This document shows positions 46,707 through 55,298 of a stretch of 64,000 nt of DNA, piece by piece. The notes under the pieces were generated by a model that was not told the DNA's origin, ran no database searches, and was given only the letters and a program-made list of their open reading frames with translations. Both the position numbers and the translations under genes were made by a program. This stretch comes from Rhodospirillaceae bacterium (lineage in GTDB: Bacteria > Pseudomonadota > Alphaproteobacteria > DSM-16000 > Inquilinaceae), in the NCBI GenBank assembly GCA_020638575.1, contig JACKIH010000003.1:415501-479500 (forward strand), given 5' to 3'. The number at the start of each line of letters is the position of its first letter. Position 1 is the stretch's first letter.

Positions 46707-47480
46707 ATGGCCGCCGAGTCCGATTCAAGCGCGGTGCGGCGGCAAGCGGCGCGACACATGACCAATCCCCCCCTCCCGGCGGCCACCCTGGCCCGCCGGC
46801 TGCTGCGCGGCATCGACAAGGCGGCCCTGGCAACCCTGATGCCCGTGGGCGGTGCTCCCTACTGCTCGCTGGTGCAGGTCGCCACCGCGGCCGATGGGGT
46901 GCCGCTGCTGCTGTTGTCCGACCTGGCCGTGCACACCGCCAACCTGAAGGCCGACCCGCGCCTCTGCCTGCTGTTCGACGGCACGGAGGTGGCTGGTCCG
47001 ACGCTCGAAGGGCCGCGGCTCTCCGTCGCCGGCAGCGTGGTTGTCAGTGACAACCCGGCCCACCGCGCCCGTTATCTGGCGCGCCATCCCGGGGCGGCCC
47101 TGTTTGCCGGCTTCGCCGATTTCGCGGTCTACCGGATGGCGGTGACGGCCGCCCATCTGGTGGCCGGGTTCGGCCGCATCGATTGGCTGGAGGCCGACGA
47201 GATCGTCCGCCCCGCCCCGCCGGCTTTGGCGATCGCGGAAGCCGGGATCGTCGCCCACATGAACGAGGACCATGCAGACGCCATCCAGCTCTACGCCGAG
47301 GTGCTGGCCGGCCAGCCCGCGGGCGCGTGGCGAATGACCGGCCTCGACACCGACGGCATCGACCTGCGCGCCGGCGGCCGGGTGGCGCGGCTGGCGTTCG
47401 ATGCGCCGGTGGCCGATCCGGCCGGTGCCCGCCAGGCGCTGATCGCGCTGGTGCAGCGGGCACGGGCGGAAAAGGGCTGA
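46707..47480 (+). CDS. HugZ-like pyridoxamine-phosphate-oxidase-fold protein with DUF2470
   Basis: 257 aa. N-terminal split-barrel FMN-fold domain (ALATLMPVGGAPYCSLVQVATAADG and SDLAVHTANLKADPRLCLLF) and C-terminal DUF2470 domain (IVAHMNEDHADAIQLYAEVL, TGLDTDGIDLRAGGRVARLAF). This architecture is found in heme-utilisation proteins of the HugZ/HutZ type, which degrade or bind heme. DGTE and WLEADEIVRP match. Start at 46707, with an alternative ATG at 46758; neither has a clear SD. Confidence 0.82.
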   Translation: MAAESDSSAVRRQAARHMTNPPLPAATLARRLLRGIDKAALATLMPVGGAPYCSLVQVATAADGVPLLLLSDLAVHTANLKADPRLCLLFDGTEVAGPTLEGPRLSVAGSVVVSDNPAHRARYLARHPGAALFAGFADFAVYRMAVTAAHLVAGFGRIDWLEADEIVRPAPPALAIAEAGIVAHMNEDHADAIQLYAEVLAGQPAGAWRMTGLDTDGIDLRAGGRVARLAFDAPVADPAGARQALIALVQRARAEKG

Positions 47481-47568
47481 CCGCGGTCGACCTGGCGGTT
47501 GGTCGCGGCCGGCCCGCACCCTATGTTCGATCTGAGACCTGCAACGCGAGCGGCAAACGGGCGGACCC

Positions 47569-48009
47569 TTGGACGCTGACCCTCAAACCTCCATCGACGA
47601 CCTGATCGACGAGTTCGAGTTCTTCGATTCGTGGGAGGACCGCTACCGCTACCTGATCGACCTGGGCCGCCGCAGGGCGCACCTGGACGAAGCCGACATG
47701 GTGCCGGCCAACAAGGTGGAAGGCTGCATGAGCCAGGTGTGGCTGACCGCACGCGTGGAGGCGGGCGACCCGCCGCGCCTCTACTTCCAGGCCGACAGCG
47801 ACGCCCACATCGTGCGCGGGCTGATCGCCGTGCTGCTGATCGCCTATTCCGGACGCACACCCCGGGAGATCCTCGACCTCGACATCGAGGACGTGTTCCG
47901 CCGCCTGGGGCTGGAGGAGCACCTGTCGCCCAACCGGCGCAACGGCTTCTTCGCCATGACCGGCATCATCCGCCGCCACGCCACGGACGCGGCCGCCGCA
48001 CCCGGCTAG
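47569..48009 (+). CDS. sufE: SufE cysteine-desulfuration protein
   Basis: 146-aa SufE, which accepts persulfide sulfur from the desulfurase SufS for Fe-S cluster assembly. Acceptor Cys53 in NKVEGCMSQVWL; DRYRYLIDLGRR, FQADSDAHIVRGLIAVLL and LSPNRRNGF are family signatures. The most likely start is TTG at 47569: no ATG or GTG exists between it and the in-frame stop at 47533, and gggcgga precedes it. Other suf genes are not in the window. Confidence 0.93.
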   Translation: MDADPQTSIDDLIDEFEFFDSWEDRYRYLIDLGRRRAHLDEADMVPANKVEGCMSQVWLTARVEAGDPPRLYFQADSDAHIVRGLIAVLLIAYSGRTPREILDLDIEDVFRRLGLEEHLSPNRRNGFFAMTGIIRRHATDAAAAPG

Positions 48010-48033
48010 GAGGTCGGCCGATCGTCGCGTCCC

Positions 48034-49284
48034 CTACTCCGCCGATCCGGGCGCCGGCACCGGGCGGCTCCACCGCCCGCCGGCCTCGGCCGACGCCTCG
48101 GGGACCGCGGCGCGGGCGGGCTTGTGCGGCCGCCACGGGTTCGACTTCAGCCAGCCCAGCAGATAGGCGATGGCGATCAGATTGGCCACGGCCACCACGT
48201 TGAAGGCGATTTCTTCCCAGACGGAGCGCCCCGTCTGGTCCATCAGCACGTTGTAGACCCGCGACAGGATCATGGAGAACATGAACACCGGCAGGCTCTG
48301 GCGGCCGCATTGCAGGATCGGCTGCGCCCAGCGCCAGGTGAGCACGTGCTCGTGGCCCTTCAGCGCCCACACCACCAGGTAGGCCAGCGCCAGGAAGTGC
48401 AGAATGCGCACCACGTCCAGATTGGATTTGGTCCAGAAGTAGCAGCTATCCTCCCCGTTGCCCCGCCAGTTCTGGCAGCGCAGGTCGACGAACTCGCCGC
48501 GCAGGTCGCTCAGCCAGTCCGACCAGCTCCACAGCCCGTAGCGGCTGTAGACCACACCCAGCGCCAGCATGGCCAGGCACAGGGCGGCCAGCCACCAGCG
48601 GAAGCGCGGCAGCTTCAAGTAGCCCATGGACATGGCGAAGCCGGTGAAGAACAGGAGCTGCCAGGCGAACGGATTGAAGAACCAGGCGCGGAAATCGCGC
48701 TCCGGGCTCACCTCGGCCGGCAGTTCGAAGATGAACACGTAGTTGGCGGCATAGAGCACCAGGCAGCCGATATAGCCCCCCAGCGGGTGGATGCGCGACA
48801 GCGCCATGAACACCGGCACCATCATCAGCACCACGATGTACATGGGCAGGATGTCGAAGAAGTTCGGCACGTAGGTCATGCTGAACAGGCCCAGCAGCGC
48901 CCGGCCGGTGTCGTCCAGCACGTAGTTGATGGCAAGCTGGGTGACGTAGTCGGTGTCGGTATACAGCCACTCGTTGGCGGCCAGCATGAGCACCAGGATG
49001 AAGAAGAACAGCAGCAGGTGGGCCACATACACCTGCCAGGCCCGGAAATAGATGCGCGCGGTGCCGAGCCAGAAGCCCGCCGTGCGGTAGGTGCCGCCAA
49101 ACGCGATGCCGGCGGCGAAGCCCGACATGAAGACGAACATCTCCGTGGCGTCGGAAAAGCCGAAGCGCGCCGGGATCCACTGGGCGACCCAGTTGCTGGG
49201 GATGTGGGCGATCAGGATGATGATGAACGCCGCACCGCGGAAGAAGTCGACGCGGGGATCGCGATGGAGGACCGATGTGGCCAC
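48034..49284 (-). CDS. OpgC-like membrane acyltransferase-family protein
   Basis: 416-aa polytopic protein of the OpgC family. It starts RDPRVDFFRGAAFIIILIAHIPSNW and has FGFSDATEMFVFMSGFAAGIAFG, then about ten hydrophobic segments and QCGRQSLPVFMFSMILS near the C-terminus. OpgC succinylates periplasmic glucans; many alphaproteobacterial members have unknown substrates. Start is GTG at 49284 (a weak AAGG upstream), placed by the conserved N-terminus. Palindromic element copy 3 lies between this gene and the upstream ThDP enzyme gene. Confidence 0.88.
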   Translation of the reverse strand: MATSVLHRDPRVDFFRGAAFIIILIAHIPSNWVAQWIPARFGFSDATEMFVFMSGFAAGIAFGGTYRTAGFWLGTARIYFRAWQVYVAHLLLFFFILVLMLAANEWLYTDTDYVTQLAINYVLDDTGRALLGLFSMTYVPNFFDILPMYIVVLMMVPVFMALSRIHPLGGYIGCLVLYAANYVFIFELPAEVSPERDFRAWFFNPFAWQLLFFTGFAMSMGYLKLPRFRWWLAALCLAMLALGVVYSRYGLWSWSDWLSDLRGEFVDLRCQNWRGNGEDSCYFWTKSNLDVVRILHFLALAYLVVWALKGHEHVLTWRWAQPILQCGRQSLPVFMFSMILSRVYNVLMDQTGRSVWEEIAFNVVAVANLIAIAYLLGWLKSNPWRPHKPARAAVPEASAEAGGRWSRPVPAPGSAE

Positions 49285-49330
49285 AGGGGAAACCTTCGCC
49301 AATAGGTAGACCCGGAGACTGCGCGAACGG

Positions 49331-49396
49331 GATCTGCTCCCCCGCGCGGCCGCCCAGAAACAGGATGATTGGGGCGGCCGGGTGGCGGAGCGGGCC
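49331..49396. repeat. dispersed palindromic element, copy 3
   Basis: Imperfect 25-base arms at 49331-49355 and 49372-49396 around a 16-base spacer containing gatgattgg. It lies in the 125-base gap between the ThDP enzyme stop and the OpgC start, both on the minus strand. More diverged than copies 1 and 2. Confidence 0.65.
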
Positions 49397-49409
49397 AAGC
49401 GCAGCGCGG

Positions 49410-51068
49410 CTAGAAGGTGCCGTCGTACGCTCTTCGCCCGATCACGCAGGAGATCAAAGTAAACTTGTTGCGATGCAACGCGCCGGACAGGGCATCCGTC
49501 AAGGTTGCAGCGCTGTCGGCCACCACGCCGACGCCGCCGAACGCCGCCGCCACCGCCGAAAAATCCGTCGCCTCGAAGTCGACGCCGCGGTTGGCGAGGC
49601 CCGAACGGCGCTGTTTCAGCTCGATCAGCGCCAACGAGCGGTCGACCAGCACGACGACGATCAACGGCAGGCCGAGATCGCGCAGGGTGGCCAGCTCGCC
49701 CAGCACCATCTCCAGCCCGGCATCGCCGACGAACACCGCCACCGGCCGCTCCGGTGCCGCCAGCTTGGCCCCCATGCCGAGCGGCAGGGCACAGCCCATG
49801 GTGCACAGGCCGGAGGACTGGAGCAGCGCACGCTGACCGGGGCAGGTCCACATCTGGGAGAGCAGGATACGGTGGGCGCCGCTGTCCGCCGTGGCGATGG
49901 TATCCGCCGGCAGGGCTGCGCGGGCGGCGGCGAAGGCTTGACCCGGCCCCCAGGCGCTGCCGGGCGCAAACAGGCCGCGCAGCGCCGCGCGCGCCGCCGC
50001 GGCCTGCCCGTCCGGCCACACCGGGTGCGGCTCCAGCCCGGCGCCGAGGCCGGCCAACCCCGCCGCCACGTTGCCGACGAAGCTGTGCCGGGCGGCGTGC
50101 ATGCCATGGGTGGCGGGAACGGCGGAGAATTCGATCACCGGGGCACCGGCGGGCCAGGGATTGCGCCAGCCCACCCGCATCTCGATGGGGTCGTAGCCGG
50201 CCAGCACGATGCAGTCGCTCTGCTGGAGCAACGGCAGCACCACCGTGTCCGCCTTGGGCGACAGCCCGGCCCCGCCGATGGCCAGCGGCTCGCCTTCCGG
50301 CAGCACCCCTTTGGCCTTGTAGGTGGTGATGACGGGCACGGAAAAGCGCTGCGCAAAGGCGGCCACATCGGCGGCCCCGCCCTGGTTCAGCACGTCGACG
50401 CCGACCACCATGAGCGGCCGGTCCGCCCCGGCGAACAGGGCGCGCGCGGCGTCCAGCTCCGCCCCCGCGGCGGGTGCGGCGGCGGCCGGCCACGGCCGGT
50501 CGGCCACGAGCGGCAGCGGCTGCGGGTCCGTGGCCACGGAGATCGGCACATCCACATGCACCGGGCCGGGCTGGCCGGTGGTGGCGATGGCGACCGCCTT
50601 GTCGATCACCACGTCGACCGCCCCGGTTACCGCCGTCAGGCTGGCCTTGGTGATCGGCGCCAGCAGGGCCGCATGGTCCATCACCTGGTGGGTGTAGGTG
50701 TGGGCGTCGGCGGGATCGACCCGGCCGGTGAGCACCACCATGGGCACCCGGTCCTGCTGGGCATTGGCGATCACGTTGACGGCGTTGGCCACACCCGGCC
50801 CCAGCGTGGCCACCAGCACCGCCGGGGCGCCATCCACATGCTGTACGCCTTCGGCCATGAAGCCGGCGCTGTTTTCGTGCTTGGCCAGCACGAAGCGGAT
50901 GCCGGCCTCGCCCAGCGCGTCGACCAGCGCCAACACCTCGCCGCCGGGAATGCCGAAGGCATGGCGACAGCCGGCGCGGACCAGCCGGGCGGCGATCACC
51001 GCCGCACCGTTCGGCCCTGCCGCCCTGGAGTCCACGGTCTTGCCGGCGGCTTCGGCGTCCGTCGCCAT
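49410..51068 (-). CDS. thiamine-diphosphate-dependent enzyme, acetolactate-synthase-like
   Basis: 552-aa ThDP enzyme with three domains. The N-terminal pyrimidine domain holds the catalytic Glu (AKHENSAGFMAEG) and LGPGVANAVNVIANAQQDRVP; the middle Rossmann-like domain shows PLMVVGVDVLNQGG; the C-terminal PP domain shows VGDAGLEMVLGELATLRDLGLP. In the Mg/ThDP motif the usual NN after the GDG segment reads VD (VVVLVDRSLALIELKQ), so Asp may replace Asn as Mg ligand; similar ND or VD forms occur in uncharacterised relatives. It could decarboxylate or ligate a 2-oxo acid; true acetolactate synthase is not implied. ATG at 51068 overlaps the CoA-transferase stop (TGATG). Confidence 0.78.
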   Translation of the reverse strand: MATDAEAAGKTVDSRAAGPNGAAVIAARLVRAGCRHAFGIPGGEVLALVDALGEAGIRFVLAKHENSAGFMAEGVQHVDGAPAVLVATLGPGVANAVNVIANAQQDRVPMVVLTGRVDPADAHTYTHQVMDHAALLAPITKASLTAVTGAVDVVIDKAVAIATTGQPGPVHVDVPISVATDPQPLPLVADRPWPAAAAPAAGAELDAARALFAGADRPLMVVGVDVLNQGGAADVAAFAQRFSVPVITTYKAKGVLPEGEPLAIGGAGLSPKADTVVLPLLQQSDCIVLAGYDPIEMRVGWRNPWPAGAPVIEFSAVPATHGMHAARHSFVGNVAAGLAGLGAGLEPHPVWPDGQAAAARAALRGLFAPGSAWGPGQAFAAARAALPADTIATADSGAHRILLSQMWTCPGQRALLQSSGLCTMGCALPLGMGAKLAAPERPVAVFVGDAGLEMVLGELATLRDLGLPLIVVVLVDRSLALIELKQRRSGLANRGVDFEATDFSAVAAAFGGVGVVADSAATLTDALSGALHRNKFTLISCVIGRRAYDGTF

Positions 51069-52342
51069 CAGTCCGTTTCCCGCCCGGCGATGACGCCGCG
51101 GCCGCGCAAATCGGCCAATGCGGCCGCATCGAGCCCCAACACCTCGGCCAGCACGGCATCGGTATGTTCGCCCAGCACCGGCGGCGCCTGGCGGTAGGCG
51201 ACCGGCGTTTCCGATAGCTTCAACGGGCTGCCGATCAGGTCCACGCTCGGCGCAAGCGCGTGCGGCAGGGAGATGCGCATGCCGCGATGGGCCACCTGGG
51301 GATCGTCGAACACCTGGCGCAGGTCGTTCACCGGCCCGCAGGGAACCCCGAGAGGCTCCAGCCCGCCCAGCCAGTCGGCCTTGGCGCGTGTACGCGTCAC
51401 CATGGCGATCAGCGGCATCAGCTTGTCCCGGTTGGCCACGCGGGCGGCATTGGTGGCGTAGTCCGGGTCGTGCGCCAGGTGGGTCAGCCCGGCCAATTGG
51501 CAGAATTTGCGAAACTGGGTGTCGTTGCCGACCGCTAAGATGAAATATCCGTCCGACGCCGGAATCACCTGATAGGGAACGATATTCGGGTGGGCATTGC
51601 CGAGCCGCGGCGGTGGCACCCCGGCCGTCAGGTGGTAGAGCCCGGCGTTGATGAGCCACGACACCTGGCAGTCCAGCAGCGCAAGGTCGATGTACTGCCC
51701 CTGCCCGCTGGCGTCACGGTGGCGCAGGGCGGCCAGGATGGCCGTGCACGCGTACATGCCGGTCATCACATCGGCGATGCCCACGGCCACCTTCATCGGC
51801 TCGCCCTCGGGCTCCCCGGTGATGCTCATGATGCCGCCCATGCCCTGGATCATGAAGTCGTAGCCCGCCCGGGGGGCGTACGGCCCATCCTGGCCGAAAC
51901 CCGTGATGGAACAATAGACTAGGCTGGGAAGCTCGGCCTTCAGATCGTCGTACGCCAAGCCATACCGCTTGAGCCCGCCGGCCTTGAAGTTCTCGATCAG
52001 CACGTCGCATTCGGCTGCCAGCCGGCGGATCAGCGCTTGGCCGTCCGGCTGAGCGATATCAATGGCTACCGACCGCTTGTTCCGGTTGGCACAGAGGTAA
52101 TAGGCGCTTTCCGTGGTGTCGGCACCGTCTGTGTCCTTGACGAAGGGCGGCCCCCATTTGCGGGTGTCGTCGCCCTCGCCCGGCTTTTCGATCTTCAGCA
52201 CGTCGGCACCGAGATCGCCGAGGATCTGGGTGCAGGTGGGACCGGCCAGGATGCGGCTGAGGTCGAGCACCCGGACGCCCGCCAGCGGGCCGGGCCGCGC
52301 CGCCGCGGGACCGCCCGCGTCCACCCCCGTCTGCGTCGCCAT
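51068..52342 (-). CDS. CoA-transferase family III (CaiB/BaiF/Frc)
   Basis: 424-aa formyl-CoA-transferase-like enzyme moving CoA between carboxylic acids. GVRVLDLSRILAGPTCTQILGDLGADVLKIEKPGEGDDTR at the N-terminus, NRNKRSVAIDI, NFKAGGLKRYGL, and the catalytic Asp in IDLALLDCQVSWL. Encoded ten bases behind the IlvD-family dehydratase and overlapping the ThDP enzyme, suggesting a common pathway. Substrates unknown. Confidence 0.9.
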   Translation of the reverse strand: MATQTGVDAGGPAAARPGPLAGVRVLDLSRILAGPTCTQILGDLGADVLKIEKPGEGDDTRKWGPPFVKDTDGADTTESAYYLCANRNKRSVAIDIAQPDGQALIRRLAAECDVLIENFKAGGLKRYGLAYDDLKAELPSLVYCSITGFGQDGPYAPRAGYDFMIQGMGGIMSITGEPEGEPMKVAVGIADVMTGMYACTAILAALRHRDASGQGQYIDLALLDCQVSWLINAGLYHLTAGVPPPRLGNAHPNIVPYQVIPASDGYFILAVGNDTQFRKFCQLAGLTHLAHDPDYATNAARVANRDKLMPLIAMVTRTRAKADWLGGLEPLGVPCGPVNDLRQVFDDPQVAHRGMRISLPHALAPSVDLIGSPLKLSETPVAYRQAPPVLGEHTDAVLAEVLGLDAAALADLRGRGVIAGRETD

Positions 52343-52351
52343 GCTTCGGGG

Positions 52352-54091
52352 TCAGATGTCGGCGTAGCAGCGCGTTTCCGCCGCGCCGCCGGGATGGGTG
52401 ACGGCACCCTTCTCCGCATCGCCCACAAGCTGGGCGTATTTCCATAGTGCGCCCGACTGGAAGGCGCAGGGCCGCGGCGTCCATTGCGCCCGGCGGCGGG
52501 CCAATTCCTCCTCCGGCACCTCCAGCTCGATGCTCCCGGCGGCGGCATCGATGGCGATGATGTCGCCGTCCTTCACCAGGGCGATCGGTCCGCCCACGGC
52601 GGCTTCCGGCCCTACATGGCCGATGCAGAAACCGCGCGTGCCACCGGAGAAGCGGCCATCGGTCACCAGTGCCATCTTGCCGCCGGTGCCCTGGCCGTAG
52701 AGGGCGGCCGTGGTGGACAGCATCTCGCGCATGCCGGGGCCGCCGCGGGGGCCTTCGTAGCGGATCACCAGCACCTCGCCTTCGCTGTACTGGCGCGCCT
52801 GCACGGCGGCGAAGCAGTCTTCCTCGCAGTCAAAGCAGCGGGCGGGGCCGCGGAACTGCAGGCCGGTCATGCCGGCGATCTTGACGATGGCCCCCTGGGG
52901 CGCCAGCGAGCCCGTCAGCCCGACCACGCCGCCGGTGGGCGACAAGGGGTTGCTGACCGGCCGCATCACCTCCTGGTCCGGATCGAACACGACGTTGGCC
53001 AGGTTCTCCGCCATGGTCTTGCCGGTGACGGTGATGCAGTCGCCGTGCAGGTAGCCGCCGTCCAGCAGCGTCTTCATCAGCATGGGCACGCCGCCGGCCT
53101 CGTACATGTCCTTGGCGACGAAGCGGCCGCCCGGCTTCAGGTCGGCCAGGTAGGGGGTTTCGCGGAACACCTTGACGACCTCGTGCAGGTCGAAGTCGAT
53201 CCCCGCCTCATGGGCGATGGCCGGCAGGTGCAGCCCGGCATTGGTGGATCCACCGGTGGCCGCCACCACGCGGGCGGCGTTTTCCAAAGACTTGCGGGTG
53301 ACGATGTCGCGCGGCCGCAGGCCCAGCTTCAGCAGCTCCATCACCTGCACGCCGGCCGCCCGGGCATAGGCGTCGCGGCTTTCGTAGGGGGCGGGGGCGC
53401 CGGCCGAATAGGGCAGCGCCAGGCCGATGGCTTCCGACACGCAGGCCATGGTGTTGGCGGTGAACTGGCCGCCGCAGGAGCCCGCACTGGGGCAGGCCAC
53501 GCATTCCAGATCGTGCAGGTCGCCGGCGGAGAAGTTGCCGGCGGCGTGCGAGCCCACCGCCTCGAACACGTCCACCACCGTCACGTCCTTGCCCTTGAAG
53601 CGGCCGGGCAGGATGGAGCCGCCGTAGAGGAACACGCTGGGCACGTTGAGGCGCACCATGGCCATCATCATGCCGGGCAGCGACTTGTCGCAGCCGGCCA
53701 GGCCCACCAGGGCGTCGTAGCAGTGGCCGCGCATGGTCAGCTCGACGGAATCGGCGATCACCTCGCGGCTGGTCAGCGAGGACTTCATGCCCTCGTGGCC
53801 CATCGCGATCCCATCGGTCACGGTAATTGTCGTGAATTCACGGGGGGTTCCGGAGCCTTCCTTAACCCCCAGCTTGACCGCCTGGGCCTGGCGCGACAGC
53901 GCGATGTTGCACGGTGCCGCCTCGTTCCAGCAGGTGGCCACGCCGACGAAGGGCTGGGCGACCTCCGCTTCCGACAGGCCCATGGCGTAGTAGTAGGACC
54001 GGTGCGGTGCCCGATCCGGGCCGACGGTGACATGGCGGCTGGGCAGCTTGGACTTGTCCCATCCGGTGGCGACGCGCTGGTCCGGTGCCAT
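52352..54091 (-). CDS. ilvD: IlvD/Edd-family dehydratase
   Basis: 579-aa Fe-S dehydratase. Cluster ligands and motifs: ATCWNEAAPCN, LVGLAGCDKSLPGMMMAM, CPSAGSCGGQFTANTMAC, and the C-terminal VTDGRFSGGTRGFCIGHVGPEA. The three-Cys pattern and length (~560-580) match dihydroxyacid dehydratase of branched-chain amino acid synthesis. Sugar-acid dehydratases of the same family are close, however, and the CoA-transferase and ThDP neighbours could point to a catabolic role, so the symbol is tentative. Confidence 0.85.
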   Translation of the reverse strand: MAPDQRVATGWDKSKLPSRHVTVGPDRAPHRSYYYAMGLSEAEVAQPFVGVATCWNEAAPCNIALSRQAQAVKLGVKEGSGTPREFTTITVTDGIAMGHEGMKSSLTSREVIADSVELTMRGHCYDALVGLAGCDKSLPGMMMAMVRLNVPSVFLYGGSILPGRFKGKDVTVVDVFEAVGSHAAGNFSAGDLHDLECVACPSAGSCGGQFTANTMACVSEAIGLALPYSAGAPAPYESRDAYARAAGVQVMELLKLGLRPRDIVTRKSLENAARVVAATGGSTNAGLHLPAIAHEAGIDFDLHEVVKVFRETPYLADLKPGGRFVAKDMYEAGGVPMLMKTLLDGGYLHGDCITVTGKTMAENLANVVFDPDQEVMRPVSNPLSPTGGVVGLTGSLAPQGAIVKIAGMTGLQFRGPARCFDCEEDCFAAVQARQYSEGEVLVIRYEGPRGGPGMREMLSTTAALYGQGTGGKMALVTDGRFSGGTRGFCIGHVGPEAAVGGPIALVKDGDIIAIDAAAGSIELEVPEEELARRRAQWTPRPCAFQSGALWKYAQLVGDAEKGAVTHPGGAAETRCYADI

Positions 54092-54136
54092 GGCTTTCGT
54101 ACCCTTTTGCTCTCTCCGCAGGAGGATTCCTTAGAG

Positions 54137-54161
54137 CAATTCGCCGCCCGGCGAAATCGCT
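54137..54161 (-). terminator. hairpin between the CorA-like and ilvD genes
   Basis: Arms 54137-54147 and 54150-54161 (core ttcgccg / cggcgaa) form a tight palindrome just after the CorA-like stop. No strong T-run follows on the minus strand. Confidence 0.45.
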
Positions 54162-54169
54162 TCCGGGCC

Positions 54170-55189
54170 TTACGGCCGCGCGGCTGGGTTGCTGCGGGGC
54201 GCTCGCGCCCGTCCCGGCGACAGCAGCCGGAACCGGTAGACGAGCGCCATCTCGATCACCGCCAGGGCCACCAACGCCACCACGACGACGGTGAAGGCCC
54301 AGGGCGAGTGCGCGCCGGGAAGCCCCCCCACATTGATGCCCAGCAGACCGGTGACGAAGGTGAGCGGCAGGAACACCGACGCCATCACCGACAGAAGCGC
54401 CATGGTGCGGTTCAGCCGTTCGGCAATGTAGCCGGACAGCGATTCCCGCGCGATCACGGCCCGCGCCTGGATTTCATCGAGCTGTTCGACGAGGCGCGTC
54501 ACCCGGTCGACGATTTCCTTGAAGCGGCGCTCGTGGACCTTGGTCTTCCAGGCGAACGGCTCGCGGATCAGCACGGTCAACGCATCGCGCTGGGGGGCGA
54601 TGAAGCGGCGCAGGGTGACGACCTGGCGGTGGAGCTGGGCGATTTCCGAGCGCAGGGTGGTCATGTGGCCGCCGTCCTGCTCGTCTTCCAGGCGGTCCAG
54701 CGATTCGTCGATCTCCTCGATGGTCGCCTGCATGTGGTCGGTCAGGCTGTCCGCCAGCATGGCGAGGAAATCGCCCGAAGACTTGGGGCCGCCGCCCTGC
54801 GCGAAGGACGTCACCACATCGTCCACGGCGACCAGTTGGCGACGCTGGACGCTGACCACCTGGCCGGCGTCGACCCACAAGCGGATCTGCACCATGTCCT
54901 CCGGCTCCGAGCCGGGGTTCAGGTTGACCCCGCGCAGGATCACCAGCGCGCCGTCGCCGTGGGGCAGGCAGCGCGGCCGGGTTTCCTCTTCCGACAGGGC
55001 CTCGACCGTCAGCCCGTCGAGACCGGGGATGCTCGCCAGCGTCTCCTCAAGCTGCGGCGAGTCGCGATTGAGCCGGTGCCAGATCGCGGCCACCCCGTCG
55101 CCGGACGGCAGACCGTCGGCCGGGTCCACCCGACGGGCTCCGCCGGCTCCATCCAGCGCATAGAGCGCGTGCAGTTCCGCAGTCGCCAT
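54170..55189 (-). CDS. CorA/ZntB-family divalent cation transporter
   Basis: 339-aa CIT-family transporter: a large N-terminal cytoplasmic funnel with a long helix (~180-260), TM1 with VFLPLTFVTGLLGINVGGLPG, and TM2 (WAFTVVVVALVALAVIEMALVY). The pore signature reads GIN-VGGLPG where Mg2+ transporters have GMN; the VGGxPG continuation is typical of ZntB-like zinc transporters. A pentamer in the inner membrane is expected. The cation cannot be decided from sequence. Start at 55189. Confidence 0.88.
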   Translation of the reverse strand: MATAELHALYALDGAGGARRVDPADGLPSGDGVAAIWHRLNRDSPQLEETLASIPGLDGLTVEALSEEETRPRCLPHGDGALVILRGVNLNPGSEPEDMVQIRLWVDAGQVVSVQRRQLVAVDDVVTSFAQGGGPKSSGDFLAMLADSLTDHMQATIEEIDESLDRLEDEQDGGHMTTLRSEIAQLHRQVVTLRRFIAPQRDALTVLIREPFAWKTKVHERRFKEIVDRVTRLVEQLDEIQARAVIARESLSGYIAERLNRTMALLSVMASVFLPLTFVTGLLGINVGGLPGAHSPWAFTVVVVALVALAVIEMALVYRFRLLSPGRARAPRSNPAARP

Positions 55190-55298
55190 TCGCCTAACCT
55201 CGCACAGAAGGACCGCCGGCCCGCGGGCGCCCGGCCATGGCTGCCACGATAGCGCGGTGCCGCCGGTCCTTGCAGGTGGCAGGCGTCGGATCTTGCCG

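Noticed and set aside
49410..51068. Oxalyl-CoA decarboxylase, because a formyl-CoA-transferase-like gene is adjacent
   Set aside because: The sequence lacks the N-terminal and C-terminal signatures of oxalyl-CoA decarboxylase and looks closer to uncharacterised acetolactate-synthase-like proteins; the IlvD-family neighbour also does not fit oxalate use.
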